Assembly: GCF_051401765.1 (NCBI RefSeq)
Contig: NW_027480422.1
Location: forward strand, 25,252,001 to 25,316,000
Direction of reading: 5' to 3'
DNA length: 64,000 bases
Source of the DNA: Calliopsis andreniformis
Taxonomy: Eukaryota > Arthropoda > Insecta > Hymenoptera > Andrenidae
Part shown: positions 35,378 to 48,479 of the stretch, one piece after another
Layout of the letters: each line of letters begins with the position of its first letter
Numbering within the stretch: position 1 is the stretch's first letter
Notes under the pieces: model-generated
What the model saw: only the letters and a program-made list of their open reading frames with translations
Databases searched by the model: none
What the model was told of the DNA's origin: nothing
Program-made: the position numbers and the translations under genes

Positions 35378-36225
35378 GTTCCGCGCCGCCTTGGCTTGAC
35401 TCCAGGGCGTTGCTCCACCAGATCGAATAGTTAGGGACTTTGAATACAACGCCAGAAGCATAAAATACAATAAAAATGCAACAGTTTTTCCATGGTATAA
35501 GAGGAATAACTGCAGTCAGTGTGAAAGTACTGGTCATTTCTACGTTCCGGGTAACCTAGGCCTCACTCTAGGGCGTTGCTCCACCAGATCGAATAGTTAG
35601 GGTCTAAGAAGTCAACGCCAGACGCATAAAATACAATATAAATACAACAGTTTTTCCACTGTATAATATGAATAATTCAAACAGTGTGGAAGTAATGGTC
35701 ATTTCTACGTTCCGGGCAACCTATGCTTCACCCTAGGCCGTTGCTCCACCAGACCGAATAGTTAGGGTCTAAGAAGTCAACGCCAGAAGCATAAAATATA
35801 ATATAAATACAACAGTTTTTCCAACGGATAACAGGAATAATTGCAACCAGAGTGAAGGTGATGGTCATTTCTACGTTCCGGGCAACCTAGGCTTCACCCT
35901 AGGGCGTTGCTCCACCAGATCGAATAGCTCGGGACTTAGAAGTCAACGCCAGAAGCATAAAATACAATAAAAATCCAACATTTTGTCCATGGTATAACAG
36001 GAATAATTGCAACGAGTGTGAAAGTAATGGTCATTTCTACGTTCCGCGCAGCCTTGGCTTGACTCCAGGGCGTTGCTCCACCAGATCGAATAGTTAGGGA
36101 CTTTGAATACAACGCCAGAAGCATAAAATACAATAAAAATACAACAGTTCTTCCATCGTATGAAACGAATAATTGCAATCTGTATGAAAGTTATGGTCAT
36201 TTATACGTTCCGGGCAACCTAGGCT
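35375..36225 (+). repeat. CCGCGCCGCC segment, first of three copies
   Basis: The segment starting TTCCGCGCCGCCTTGGCTTG recurs at about 38694-39540 (offset 3319 bp, 20 monomers minus 1) and at about 45002-45850 (a further 6308 bp, 38 monomers). It includes the trimer that is doubled at 30241-31236. CGCGCCGCC replaces the usual GGGCAACC and is not seen outside these copies. Confidence 0.85.
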
Positions 36226-36256
36226 TCACTCTAGGGCGTTGCTCCACCACATCGAA

Positions 36257-37698
36257 TAGTTAGAACCTAAGAAGTCAACGCCAGAAGCATGAAATACAAT
36301 ATAAATACAACAGCTTTTCCATCGTCTATAATGTATATTTGCAAACAGTGTGAAAGCAACGGTCATTTCTACGTTCCGGGCAAACTAGGCTTCACTCTAG
36401 GGCGTTGCTCCACCAGATCGAATAGTTAGGGACTTAGAATTCGACTCCAGAAGTTTAAAATACAACATAAGTACAACAACTTTCCCATCGTATAACAGGA
36501 ATAATTGCAACCACTGTGAAAGTACAGGTCATTTCTACGTTCCGGGCAACCTAGGCTTCACTCTAGGGCGTTGCACCACCAGATCGAATAGTTAGGGCCT
36601 TAGAAGTCAACGCCCGAAGCATAAAATACAAAATAAATAGAACAGTTTTTCCATTGTATAAAACGAATAATTGAAACCAGTGTGAAAGTTATGGTCATTT
36701 CTACGTTCCGAGCAACCTAGGCTTCACCACTGGGCGTTACTCCACCAGATCCAATAGTTAGGACCTAAGAAGTCAGCGCCAGAAGCTTAAAATACAATAA
36801 ATATACAAAAGTTTTTCCATCGTAGAACAGGAATAATTGCAACGAGAGTGAAAGTAATGGCCATTTCTACGCTTCGGGCAACCTGGGCATCACACTAGGG
36901 CGTTGCTCCACCAGATGGAATAGCTAGGGCCTTAGAAGTGAACGCTCGAAACCTAAAATACAATAAAAATACAACAGTTTATCCATCGTATAACGAGAAT
37001 AATTGCAACAAATGTGAAAGTGATGGTCATTACCACGTTCCGGGCAACCTAGGCTTCACTCTAGGGCGTTGGCCCACAAGATCAACTAGTCAGGACCTAA
37101 GAAGTGAACGGCAGAAGCATGATATACAATATAAATACAACAGGTTTTCCATCGTATATAATGTATATTTGCAAACAGTCTGAAAGTAAAGGTCATTTCT
37201 ACGTTCCGGGCAACCTAGGCTTAACTGTAGGGCGTTGCTCCACCAGATCGCATAGTTAGGGACTTAGAATTCGACTCCAGAAGCATAAAATACAACATAA
37301 GTACAACAGTTTTCCCATCGTATAACAGGAATAATTGCAACCACTGTGAGAGTACAGGTCATTTCTACGTTCCGGGCAACCTAGGATTCGCTCAATGGCG
37401 TTGCTCCACTAGATCGAAAAGCAAGGGACCTAGAAGTCAACGCCAGAAGCATAAAATACAATAAAAATACAACAGTTTTTCCATCGTATAAAATGAATAA
37501 TTGCAAACAGTGTGGAAGTAATGGTCATTTCTACTTTCCGGGCAATCTAGGCTTCACTCTAGGGCGTTGCTCCACCACATCGAATAGCTACGGCCTTAGA
37601 AGTCAACGGCTGAAGCATAAAATATAATATAAATACAACAGTTTTTCCATCGTATAACAGGAATAATTGCCACCAGTGTGAAGGTCATGGTCATTTCT
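36257..37698 (+). repeat. 25-monomer-spaced repeat, second copy
   Basis: The left edge (36257) follows a CCACCACATCGAATAG monomer, whereas the other copies follow GGTCCACCAGATCAAATAG. The right edge (37698) joins CCATTCCGCGCAACCTTGG, whereas the others continue CATTCCGGGCAACCTAGG. Both joints are in monomer register. Confidence 0.87.
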
Positions 37699-40010
37699 CC
37701 ATTCCGCGCAACCTTGGCTTAACTCCAGGGCGTTGCTCCACCAGATCGAATAGTTAGGGACTTTGAATACAACGCCAGAAGCATAAAATACAATAAAAAT
37801 GCAACAGTTTTTCCATTGTATAACAGGAATAACTGCAACCTGTGTGAAAGTACTGGTCATTTCTACGTTCCGGGTAACCTAGGCTCCACTCTAGGGCGTT
37901 GCTCCACCAGATCGAGTAGCTAGAGACTTAGAATTCAACGCCAGAAGAATAAAATACAAAATAAGTATAACAGTTTTTCAATCGCATAAAATGTATAATT
38001 GCAAGCAGTGTGAAGGTAATGGTCATTTCTACGTTCCGGGCAACCTAGGCTTTACTCTGGAGCATCGGTCCACCAGATCGAATAGTTAGGGTCAAAGAAG
38101 ACAACGCCAGAAGCATAAAATACTATATAAATACAACAGCTTATCCATCGTATAACAGGAATAATTGCAAACAGTGTGAAAGATATGGTCATTTCTACGT
38201 TGCGGGCACCCTAGGCTTCACACTAGGGCATTGCTCCACCACATCGAACAGCAACGCACTTAGAAGTCAACGCCATAACTATAAAAAACAATATAAATAT
38301 AACAGTTTTTCCATTGTATAAAATGAATAATTGCAAACAGTGTGGATGTAATGGTCATTTCTACGTTCCGGCCAACCTAGGCTTCCCTCTAGGGCGTTGC
38401 TCCACCACATCGAATAGCTACGGCCTTAGGAGTCAACGCCAGAGGCATAAAATATGATATAAGTACAACAGTTTTTCCATTGTATAACAAGAATAATTGC
38501 AACCAGTGTGAAATTGATGGTCATTTCTACATTCCGGGCAACCTAGGCTTCACTCTAGGGCGTTGCTCCACCAGATCGAATAGGTAGGGCCTAAGAAGTC
38601 AACGCCAGAAGCATAAAATATGACATAAATACAACAGTTTTTCCATCGTATAAAACGAATAATTGCAACCAGTCTGAAAGTAATGGTCATTTCTACGTTC
38701 CGCGCCGCCTTGGCTTGACTCCAGGGCGTTGCTCCACCAGATCGAATAGTTAGGGACTTTGAATACAACGCCAGAAGCATAAAATACAATAAAAATGCAA
38801 CAGTTTTTCCATGGTATAACAGGAATAACTGCAGTCAGTGTGAAAGTACTGGTCATTTCTACGTTCCGGGTAACCTAGGCCTCACTCTAGGGCGTTGCTC
38901 CACCAGATCGAATAGTTAGGGTCTAACAAGTCAACGCCAGACGCATAAAATACAATATAAATACAACAGTTTTTCCACTGTATAATATGAATAATTCAAA
39001 CAGTGTGGAAGTAATGGTCATTTCTACGTTCCGGGCAACCTATGCTTCACCCTAGGCCGTTGCTCCACCAGACCGAATAGTTAGGGTCTAAGAAGTCAAC
39101 GCCAGAAGCATAAAATATAATATAAATACAACAGTTTTTCCAACGGATAACAGGAATAATTGCAACCAGAGTGAAGGTGATGGTCATTTCTACGTTCCGG
39201 GCAACCTAGGCTTCACTATAGGGCGTTGCTCCACCAGATCGAATAGCTCGGGACTTAGAAGTCAACGCCAGAAGCATAAAATACAATAAAAATCCAACAT
39301 TTTGTCCATGGTATAACAGGAATAATTGCAACGAGTGTGAAAGTAATGGTCATTTCTACGTTCCGCGCAGCCTTGGCTTGACTCCAGGGCGTTGCTCCAC
39401 CAGATCGAATAGTTAGGGACTTTGAATACAACGCCAGAAGCATAAAATACAATAAAAATACAACAGTTCTTCCATCGTATGAAACGAATAATTGCAATCT
39501 GTATGAAAGTTATGGTCATTTATACGTTCCGGGCATCCTAGGCTTCACTCTAGGGCGTTGCTCCAACACATCGAATAGCTACGGCCTTAGAAGTCGACGC
39601 CTGAAGCATAAAATACGATAAAAATACAACAGTTTTTTCATCGTATATGATGTATATTTGCAACCAGTGTGAAAGTAATGGCCATTTCTGCGTTACGGGC
39701 ATCCTAGACTTAACTCTGAGGCATTGCTCCACCAGATCGAATAGATAGGGCCTTAGAAGTCAACGCCAGAAGCATAAAGTACAATAATACTCCAACAGTT
39801 TTTCCATCGCATAACAGGAATAATTGCAAACAGTATGAAGGTAATAGTCATTTCTACGCTCCGGTAAACCTAGGCTGCACTCTAGGGCGTTACTCTACCA
39901 GATCGAGTAGCTAGGGCCTTAGACGTCAACGCCAGAAGCATAAAATAAAATAAAAATACAACCCTTTTTCCATCGCATACAATTAAAGATTGCAAACATT
40001 GTGAAAGTAA
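37695..40010 (+). repeat. 38-monomer-spaced duplication (2.3 kb), copy 1
   Basis: About 14 monomers match about 44003-46318 at an offset of 6308 bp (exactly 38 x 166). Shared features include CATTCCGCGCAACCTTGG, CAACCTGTGTG, GAGTAGCTAGAGAC, GGAGCATCGGTCC, GGTCAAAGAAGACAACG and TTGCGGGCACCCTAGG. Differences are few and scattered (CTTATCC against CTTTTCC near 38141, CACACTAGGG against CACTCTAGGG near 38220). Confidence 0.88.
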
Positions 40011-42553
40011 CGGAAATTTCTACGTTCCGGGCAACCTAGGCTTCACTCTAGGGCGATGCTCCACCGGACCGAATATTTAGGGCCTAAGAAGTCAACGCCA
40101 GAAGCATAAAACACAATAAACATACAACAGTTTTTCCATAGTATAACAGGAATAATTGCAAACAGTGTGAAAGTAATGGTCATTTCTACGTTCCGGGCAA
40201 CCTAGGTTTCACTCTAGGGCGTTGCTCCATCATATCGAATAGTTAGGGCCTTAGAAGTCAACGCCCGAAGCATAAAATACAATATAAATACAACAGCTCT
40301 TCCAACGTGTATAATGTATATTTGCAAACAGTGTGAAAGTAAAGGTCATTTCTACGTTCCGAGCAACCTAGGCTTCACTCTAGGGCGTTGGTCCACCAGA
40401 TCAAATAGTTAGAACCTAAGAAGTCAACGCCAGAAGCATGAAATACAATATAAATACAACAGCTTTTCCATCGTCTATAATGTATATTTGCAAACAGTGT
40501 GAAAGCAACGGTCATTTCTACGTTCCGCGCAAACTAGGCTTCACTCTAGGGCGTTGCTCCACCAGATCGAATAGTTAGGGACTCAGAATTCGACTCCAGA
40601 AGTTTAAAATACAACATAAGTACAACAATTTTCCCATCGTATAACAGGAATAATTGCAACCACTGTGATAGTACAGGTCATTTCTACGTTCCGGGCAACC
40701 TAGGCTTCACTCTAGGGCGTTGCACCACCAGATCGAATAGTTAGGGCCTTAGAAGTCAACGCCCGAAGCATAAAATACAAAATAAATAGAACAGTTTTTC
40801 CATTGTATAAAACGAATAATTGAAACCAGTGTGAAAGTTATGGTCATTTCTACGTTCCGAGCAACCTAGGCTTCACCACTGGGCGTTGCTCCACCAGATC
40901 CAATAGTTAGGACCTAAGAAGTCAGCGCCAGAAGCTTAAAATACAATAAATATACAAAAGTTTTTCCATCGTATAACAGGAATAATTGCAACGAGAGTGA
41001 AAGTAATGGTCATTTCTACGCTTCGGGCAACCTGGGCATCAGTCTAGGGCGTTGCTCCACCAGATGGAATAGCTAGGGCCTTAGAAGTGAACGCCCGAAA
41101 CCTAAAATACAATAAAAATACAACAGTTTATCCATCGTATAACGAGAATAATTGCAACAAATGTGAAAGTGATGGTCATTACCACGTTCCGGGCAACCTA
41201 GGCTTCACTCTAGGGCGTTGGTCCACCAGATCAACTAGTTAGGACCTAAGAAGTGAACGGCAGAAGCATGATATACAATATAAATACAACAGCTTTTCCA
41301 TCGTATATAATGTATATTTGCAAACAGTCTGAAAGTAAAGGTCATTTCTACGTTCCGGGCAACCTAGGCTTAACTGTAGGGCGTTGCTCCACCAGATCGC
41401 ATAGTTAGGGAATTAGAATTTGACTCCAGAAGCATAAAATACAACACAAGTACAACAGTTTTCCCATCGTATAACAGGAATAATTGCAACCACTGTGAGA
41501 GTACAGGTCATTTCTACGTTCCGGGCAACCTAGGATTCGCTCAATGGCGTTGCTCCACCAGATCGAAAAGCATGGGACCTAGAAGTCAGTGCCAGAAGCA
41601 TAAAATACAATAAAAATACAACAGTTTTTCCATCGTATAAAATGAATAATTGCAAACAGTGTGGAAGTAATGGTCATTTCTACTTTCCGGGCAATCTAGG
41701 CTTCACTCTAGGGCGTTGCTCCACCACATCGAATAGCTACGGCCTTAGAAGTCAACGGCTGAAGCATAAAATATAATATAAATACAACAGTTTTTCCATC
41801 GTATAACAGGAATAATTGCCACCAGTGTGAAGGTCATGGTCATTTCTGCATTCCGGGCAACCTAGGCTTCACTCTAGGGCGTTGCTCCTCCAGATAGAAT
41901 AGCTACGGCCTTAGAAGTCAACGCCATAACCATAAAAAACAATATAAATACAACAGTTTTTCCATTGTATAAAATGAATAACTGCAAACAGTGTGGAAGT
42001 AATGGTCATTTCTACTTTCCGGGGAACCTAGGATTCACTCTATGGCGTTGCTCCACCACAACGAATAGCTACGGCCTTAGAAGTCAACGGCTGAAGCATA
42101 AAATATAATATAAATACAACAGTTTTTCCATCGTGTAACTAGAATAATTGCAACCAGTCTGAAAGTGATGGTCATTTCTACATTCCGGGCAACCTAGGCT
42201 TCACTCTAGGGCGTTGCTCCACCAGATCGAATAGTTAGGGCCTAAGAAGACAACGCCAGAAGCATAAAGTACAATAAAAATCCAACAGTTTGTCCGTCTT
42301 ATAACAGGAATAATTGCAACCAGTGTGAAAGTAATGATCATTTCTACGTTCCGAGCAGCCCAGGTTTCGCTCTATGACGTTGCTCCTCCACATCGAATAG
42401 TTAGGGCCTTAGAAGTCAACGCCAGAAGCACCAAATACAAAATAAATACAACAATTTTTCCATCGTATAAAACGAATAATTGCAACCAGTGTGAAAGTAA
42501 TGGCCATTTCTGCGTTCCGGGCAACCTAGTCTTCACTCTAGGGCGTTGCCCCA
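39037..42553 (+). repeat. 50-monomer-spaced segmental duplication, copy 2
   Basis: This is the partner of about 30739-34255. Point differences are scattered (AATAAAAATCC against AATAATACTCC near 39785; GGTAATTTC against GGAAATTTC near 40015; AAGTCAACG against AAGTCAGTG near 41586). This is older than the 5310-bp tandem at 8.9-19.5 kb. Confidence 0.88.
40406..41847 (+). repeat. 25-monomer-spaced repeat, third copy
   Basis: This is the third copy; it differs by AGTCTAGGG near 41041, ACTCAGAATTCG near 40582 and ATTAGAATTTGACTCC near 41411. A TAG triplet in GATCAACTAGTTAGG replaces the GTCAGG of the other two copies. Confidence 0.85.
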
Positions 42554-43180
42554 CCACATCGATATGCTACGGCCTTAGAAGTCACCGCCTTAAGCATAAA
42601 ATACAATAAAAATAGAACAGTTTTTCCATAGTATAACAGGAATAATTGCAAACAGTGTGAAAGTAATGGTCATTTCTACGTTCCGGGCAATCTAGACTTC
42701 ACTCTAGGGCGTTGCTCCACTGGATCGAATAGTTAGGGCCTAAGAAGTCAACGCCAGATGCATAAAATACAATATAAATACAACAGCTTTTCCATCGTAT
42801 AAAACGAGTAATTGCAACCGGTGTGAAGGTAATGGTCATTTCTACGTTCCGGGCAACCTAGGTTTCACTCTTGGTCGTTGCTCCACCACACCGGATAGCT
42901 ATGGACTTAGAATTCAACGCCAGAAGAATAAAATGCAACATAAGTACCACAGTTTTTCCATCGTATAAAATGTATAATTGCAAGCAGTGTGAAGGTAATG
43001 GCCATTTCTACGTTCCGGGCAACCTAGGCTTCACTCTAGTGCGTTGCTCCACCAGATCGAATGGTTAGGGCCTTAGATGTCAACGCCCGAATCACAAGAT
43101 ACAAAATAAATAGAACAGTTTTTCCATTGTATAAAACGAATAATTGCAACCAGTGTGAAAGTTATGGTCATTTCTACGTT
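42380..43180 (+). repeat. 24-monomer-spaced repeat, copy 1
   Basis: About 800 bp match about 46364-47164 at an offset of 3984 bp (24 x 166). Shared features include ACATCGATATGC (ACTACATCGATATGC in copy 2), CACCGCCTTAAGC, CCACTGGATCG, CCGGTGTGAAGG, CTCTTGGTCG and CCGAATCACAAGATAC. Confidence 0.82.
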
Positions 43181-44002
43181 CCGGGCAACCTAGGCTTAAC
43201 TACAGGGCGTTGCTCCCCCAGATCGAATAGTTACTGACTTAGAAGTCAACGCCCGAAGCATGAAATACAAAATAAATAGAACAGTTTTTCCATTGTATAG
43301 AACGAATAATTGCAACCAGTGTGAAAGTTATGGTCATTTCTACGTTCCGGGCAACCTTGGCTTAACTCCAGGGCGTTGCTCCACCAGATCGAATAGTTAG
43401 GGACTTTGAATACAACGCCAGAAGCATAAAAAACAATAAAAATGCAACAGTTTTTCCATCGTATAACAGGAATAACTGCAACCAGTGTGTAAGTACTGGT
43501 CATTTCTACGTTCCGGGCAACCTAGGCTTCGCTCTAGGGCGTTGCTCCACCACATCGAATAGCTGCGGCCTTAGGATTCAACGCCAGAGGCATAAAATAC
43601 AAAATAAATACAACAGTTTTTCCATCGCATAACAAGAATAATTGCAGCCAGGGTGAAATTGATGGTCATTTCTACGTTCCGGGCAATCTAGGCTTCGCTC
43701 TAGGGCGTTGCTCCACCACGTAAAAAAGTTAGGGCCTTAGGCGTCAACGCCAGAAGCATAAAATACAATATAAAAACAATAAGTTTTTCCGTCGTATAAA
43801 ATGAATAATTGCAAATAGTGTGAAAGTAATGGTCATTTGAACGCTCTGGGCTACCTAGGCATCACTCTAGGGCGTCGCTCCACCAGACCGAATAGCTAGG
43901 GACTTAGAATTCAACGCCAGAAGCATAAAATACAATAAAAATCCAACATTTTGTCCATGGTATAACAGGAATAATTGCAACGAGTGTGAAAGTAATGGTC
44001 AT

Positions 44003-46318
44003 TTCTCCATTCCGCGCAACCTTGGCTTAACTCCAGGGCGTTGCTCCACCAGATCGAATAGTTAGGGACTTTGAATACAACGCCAGAAGCATAAAATACA
44101 ATAAAAATGCAACAGTTTTTCCATTGTATAACAGGAATAACTGCAACCTGTGTGAAAGTACTGGTCATTTCTACGTTCCGGGTAACCTAGGCTCCACTCT
44201 AGGGCGTTGCTCCACCAGATCGAGTAGCTAGAGACTTAGAATTCAACGCCAGAAGAATAAAATACAACATAAGCATAACAGTTTTTCAATCGCATAAAAT
44301 GTATAATTGCAAGCAGTGTGAAGGTAATGGTCATTTCTACGTTCCGGGCAACCTAGGCTTTACTCTGGAGCATCGGTCCACCAGATCGAATAGTTAGGGT
44401 CAAAGAAGACAACGCCAGAAGCATAAAATACTATATAAATACAACAGCTTTTCCATCGTATAACAGGAATAATTGCAAACAGTGTGAAAGATATGGTCAT
44501 TTCTACGTTGCGGGCACCCTAGGCTTCACTCTAGGGCATTGCTCCACTACATCGAACAGCTACGCACTTAGAAGTCAACGGCATAACTATAAAAAACAAT
44601 ATAAATATAACAGTTTTTCCATTGTATAAAATGAATAATTGCAAACAGTGTGGATGTAATTGTCATTTCTACGTTCCGGCCAACCTAGGCTTCACTCTAG
44701 GGCGTTGCTCCACCACATCGAATAGCAACGGCCTTAGGAGTCAACGCCAGAGGCATAAAATATGATATAAGTACAACAGTTTTTCCATCGTATAACAAGA
44801 ATAATTGCAACCAGTGTGAAATTGATGGTCATTTCTACATTCCGGGCAACCTAGGCTTCACTCTAGGGCGTTGCTCCACCAGATCGAATAGGTAGGTCCT
44901 AAGAAGTCAACGCCAGAAGCATAAAATATGACATAAATACAACAGTTTTTCCATCGTATAAAACGAATAATTGCAACCAGTCTGAAAGTAATGGTCATTT
45001 CTACGTTCCGCGCCGCCTTGGCTTGACTCCAGGGCGTTGCTCCACCAGATCGAATAGTTAGGGACTTTGAATACAACGCCAGAAGCATAAAATACAATAA
45101 AAATGCAACAGTTTTTCCATGGTATAACAGGAATAACTGCAGTCAGTGTGAAAGTACTGGTCATTTCTACGTTCCGGGTAACCTAGGCCTCACTCTAGGG
45201 CGTTGCTCCACCAGATCGAATAGTTAGGGTCTAAGAAGTCAACGCCAGACGCATAAAATACAATATAAATACAACAGTTTTTCCACTGTATAATATGAAT
45301 AATTCAAACAGTGTGGAAGTAATGGTCATTTCTACGTTCCGGGCAACCTATGCTTCACCCTAGGCCGTTGCTCCACCAGACCGAATAGTTAGGGTCTAAG
45401 AAGTCAACGCCAGAAGCATAAAATATAATATAAATACAACAGTTTTTCCAACGGATAACAGGAATAATTGCAACCAGAGTGAAGGTGATGGTCATTTCTA
45501 CGTTCCGGGCAACCTAGGCTTCACTATAGGGCGTTGCTCCACCAGATCGAATACCTCGGGACTTAGAAGTCAACGCCAGAAGCATAAAATACAATAAAAA
45601 TCCAACATTTTATCCATGGTATAACAGGAATAATTGCAACGAGTGTGAAAGTAATGGTCATTTCTACGTTCCGCGCAGCCTTGGCTTGACTCCAGGGCGT
45701 TGCTCCACCAGATCGAATAGTTAGGGACTTTGAATACAACGCCAGAAGCATAAAATACAATAAAAATACAACAGTTCTTCCATCGTATGAAACGAATAAT
45801 TGCAATCTGTATGAAAGTTATGGTCATTTATACGTTCCGGGCAACCTAGGCTTCACTCTAGGGCGTTGCTCCAACACATCGAATAGCTACGGCCTTAGAA
45901 GTCGACGCCTGAAGCATAAAATACGATAAAAATACAACAGTTTTTTCATCGTATGTGATGTATATTTGCAACCAGTGTGAAAGTAATGGCCATTTCTGCG
46001 TTACGGGCATCCTAGACTTAACTCTGAGGCATTGCTCCACCAGATCGAATAGATAGGGCCTTAGAAGTCAACGCCACAAGCATAAAGTACAATAAAACTC
46101 CAACAGTTTTTCCATGGCATAACAGGAATAATTGCAAACAGTGTGAAGGTAATAGTCATTTCTACGCTCCGGTAAGCCTCGGCTGCACTCTAGGGCGTTA
46201 CTCTACCAGATCGAGTAGCTAGGGCCTTAGACGTCAACGCCAGAAGCATAAAATAAAATAAAAATACAACCCTTTTTCCATCGCATACAATTAAAGATTG
46301 CAAACACTGTGAAAGTAA
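44003..46318 (+). repeat. 38-monomer-spaced duplication (2.3 kb), copy 2
   Basis: This is the partner of about 37695-40010. At the right end the sequence changes within one monomer from the copy-1 path (about 40010) to the type seen at about 40175, and then near 46395 to the type seen at about 42420. Two in-register jumps have therefore removed about 2 kb relative to the 40-42.4 kb order. Confidence 0.85.
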
Positions 46319-47049
46319 TGGTCATTTCTACGTTCCGGGCAACCTAGGTTTCACTCTAGGGCGTTGCTCCGTCATATCGAATAGTTAGGGCCTTAGAAGT
46401 CAACGCCAGAAGCACCAAATACAAAATAAATACAACAATTTTTCCATCGTATAAAACGAATAATTGCAACCAGTGTGAAAGTAATGGCCATTTCTGCGTT
46501 CCGGGCAACCTAGTCTTCACTCTAGGGCGTTGCCCCACTACATCGATATGCTACGGCCTTAGAAGTCACCGCCTTAAGCATAAAATACAATAAAAATAGA
46601 ACAGTTTTTCCATAGTATAACAGGAATAATTGCAAACAGTGTGAAAGTAATGGTCATTTCTACGTTCCGGGCAATCTAGACTTCACTCTAGGGCGTTGCT
46701 CCACTGGATCGAATAGTTAGGGCCTAAGAAGTCAACGCCAGATGCATAAAATACAATATAAATACAACAGCTTTTCCATCGTATAAAACGAATAATTGCA
46801 ACCGGTGTGAAGGTAATGGTCATTTCTACGTTCCGGGCAACCTAGGTTTCACTCTTGGTCGTTGCTCCACCACACCGGATAGCTATGGACTTAGAATTCA
46901 ACGCCAGAAGAATAAAATGCAACATAAGTACCACAGTTTTTCCATCGTATAAAATGTATAATTGCAAGCAGTGTGAAGGTAATGGTCATTTCTACGTTCC
47001 GGGCAACCTAGGCTTCACTCTAGTGCGTTGCCCCACCAGATCGAATGGT

Positions 47050-48215
47050 TAGGGCCTTAGATGTCAACGCCCGAATCACAAGATACAAAATAAATAGAAC
47101 AGTTTTTCCATTGTATAAAACGAATAATTGCAACCAGTGTGAAAGTTATGGTCATTTCTACGTTCCGGGCAACCTAGGCTTAACTACAGGGCGTTGCTCC
47201 ACCAGATCGAATTGTTAGGGACTTTGAATACAACGCCAGAAGCATAAAATACAATAAAAAGGCAACGATTTTCCATCGTATAACAGGAAAGCTACAACCA
47301 GTGTGAAAGTACTGGTCGTTCCTATGTTCCGGGTAACCTAGGCTCCACTCCATGGCGTTGCTCCACCAGATCGAATAGCTATGGACTTAGAATTCAACGC
47401 CAGAAGAATAAAATACAACATAAGTACCACTGTTTTTCCATCGTATAAAATGTATAATTGCATGCAGTGTGAAGGTAATGGTCATTTCTACGTTCCGGGC
47501 AACCTAGGCTTCACTCTAGTGCGTTGCTCCACCAGATCGAATAGTTAGGGCCTTAGATGTCAACGCCCGAAGCACAAGATACAAAATAAATAGAACAGTT
47601 TTTCCATTGTATAAAACGAATAATTGCAACCAGTGTGAAAGTTATGGTCATTTCTACGTTCCGGGCAACCTAGGCTTAACTACAGGGCGTTGCTCCACCA
47701 GATCGAATTGTTAGGGACTTTGAATACAACGCCAGAAGCATAAAATACAATAAAAAGGCAACGATTTTCCATCGTATAACAGGAAAGCTACAACCAGTGT
47801 GAAAGTACTGGTCGTTCCTATGTTCCGGGTAACCTAGGCTCCACTCCAGGGCGTTGCTCCACCAGATCGAATAGCTATGGACTTAGAATTCAACGCCAGA
47901 AGAATAAAATACAACATAAGTACCACTGTTTTTCCATCGTATAAAATGTATAATTGCATGCAGTGTGAAGGTAATGGTCATTTCTACGTTCCGGGCAACC
48001 TAGGCTTCACTCTAGTGCGTTGCTCCACCAGATCGAATAGTTAGGGCCTTAGATGTCAACGCCCGAAGCACAAGATACAAAATAAATAGAACAGTTTTTC
48101 CATTGTATAAAACGAATAATTGCAACCAGTGTGAAAGTTATGGTCATTTCTACGTTCCGGGCAACCTAGGCTTAACTACAGGGCGTTGCTCCACCAGATC
48201 GAATAGTTAGGGACT
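47050..48215 (+). repeat. Tandem trimer of 496 bp, two full copies and part of a third
   Basis: Three monomers (CCTTAGATGTCAACG with AAGCACAAGATAC; GATCGAATTGTTAGGG with AAAAAGGCAACGATTTTCC; GGAAAGCTACAACC with GGTCGTTCCTATG and GTACCACTGTT) repeat with a 496-bp period. The ATGGACTTAG marker lies at 47381 and 47877. The period is 2 bp short of 498 because the second and third monomers each carry a small deletion. The array then leaves the trimer at about 48215. Confidence 0.87.
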
Positions 48216-48479
48216 TAGAAGTCAACGCCCGAAGCATGAAATACAAAATAAATAGAACAGTTTTTCCATTGTATAGAACGAATAATTGCAACCAGTGTGA
48301 AAGTTATGGTCATTTCTACGTTCCGGGCAACCTTGGCTTAACTCCAGGGCGTTGCTCCACCAGATCGAATAGTTAGGGACTTTGAATACAACGCCAGAAG
48401 CATAAAATACAATAAAAATGCAACAGTTTTTCCATCGTATAACAGGAATAACTGCAACCAGTGTGTAAGTACTGGTCAT

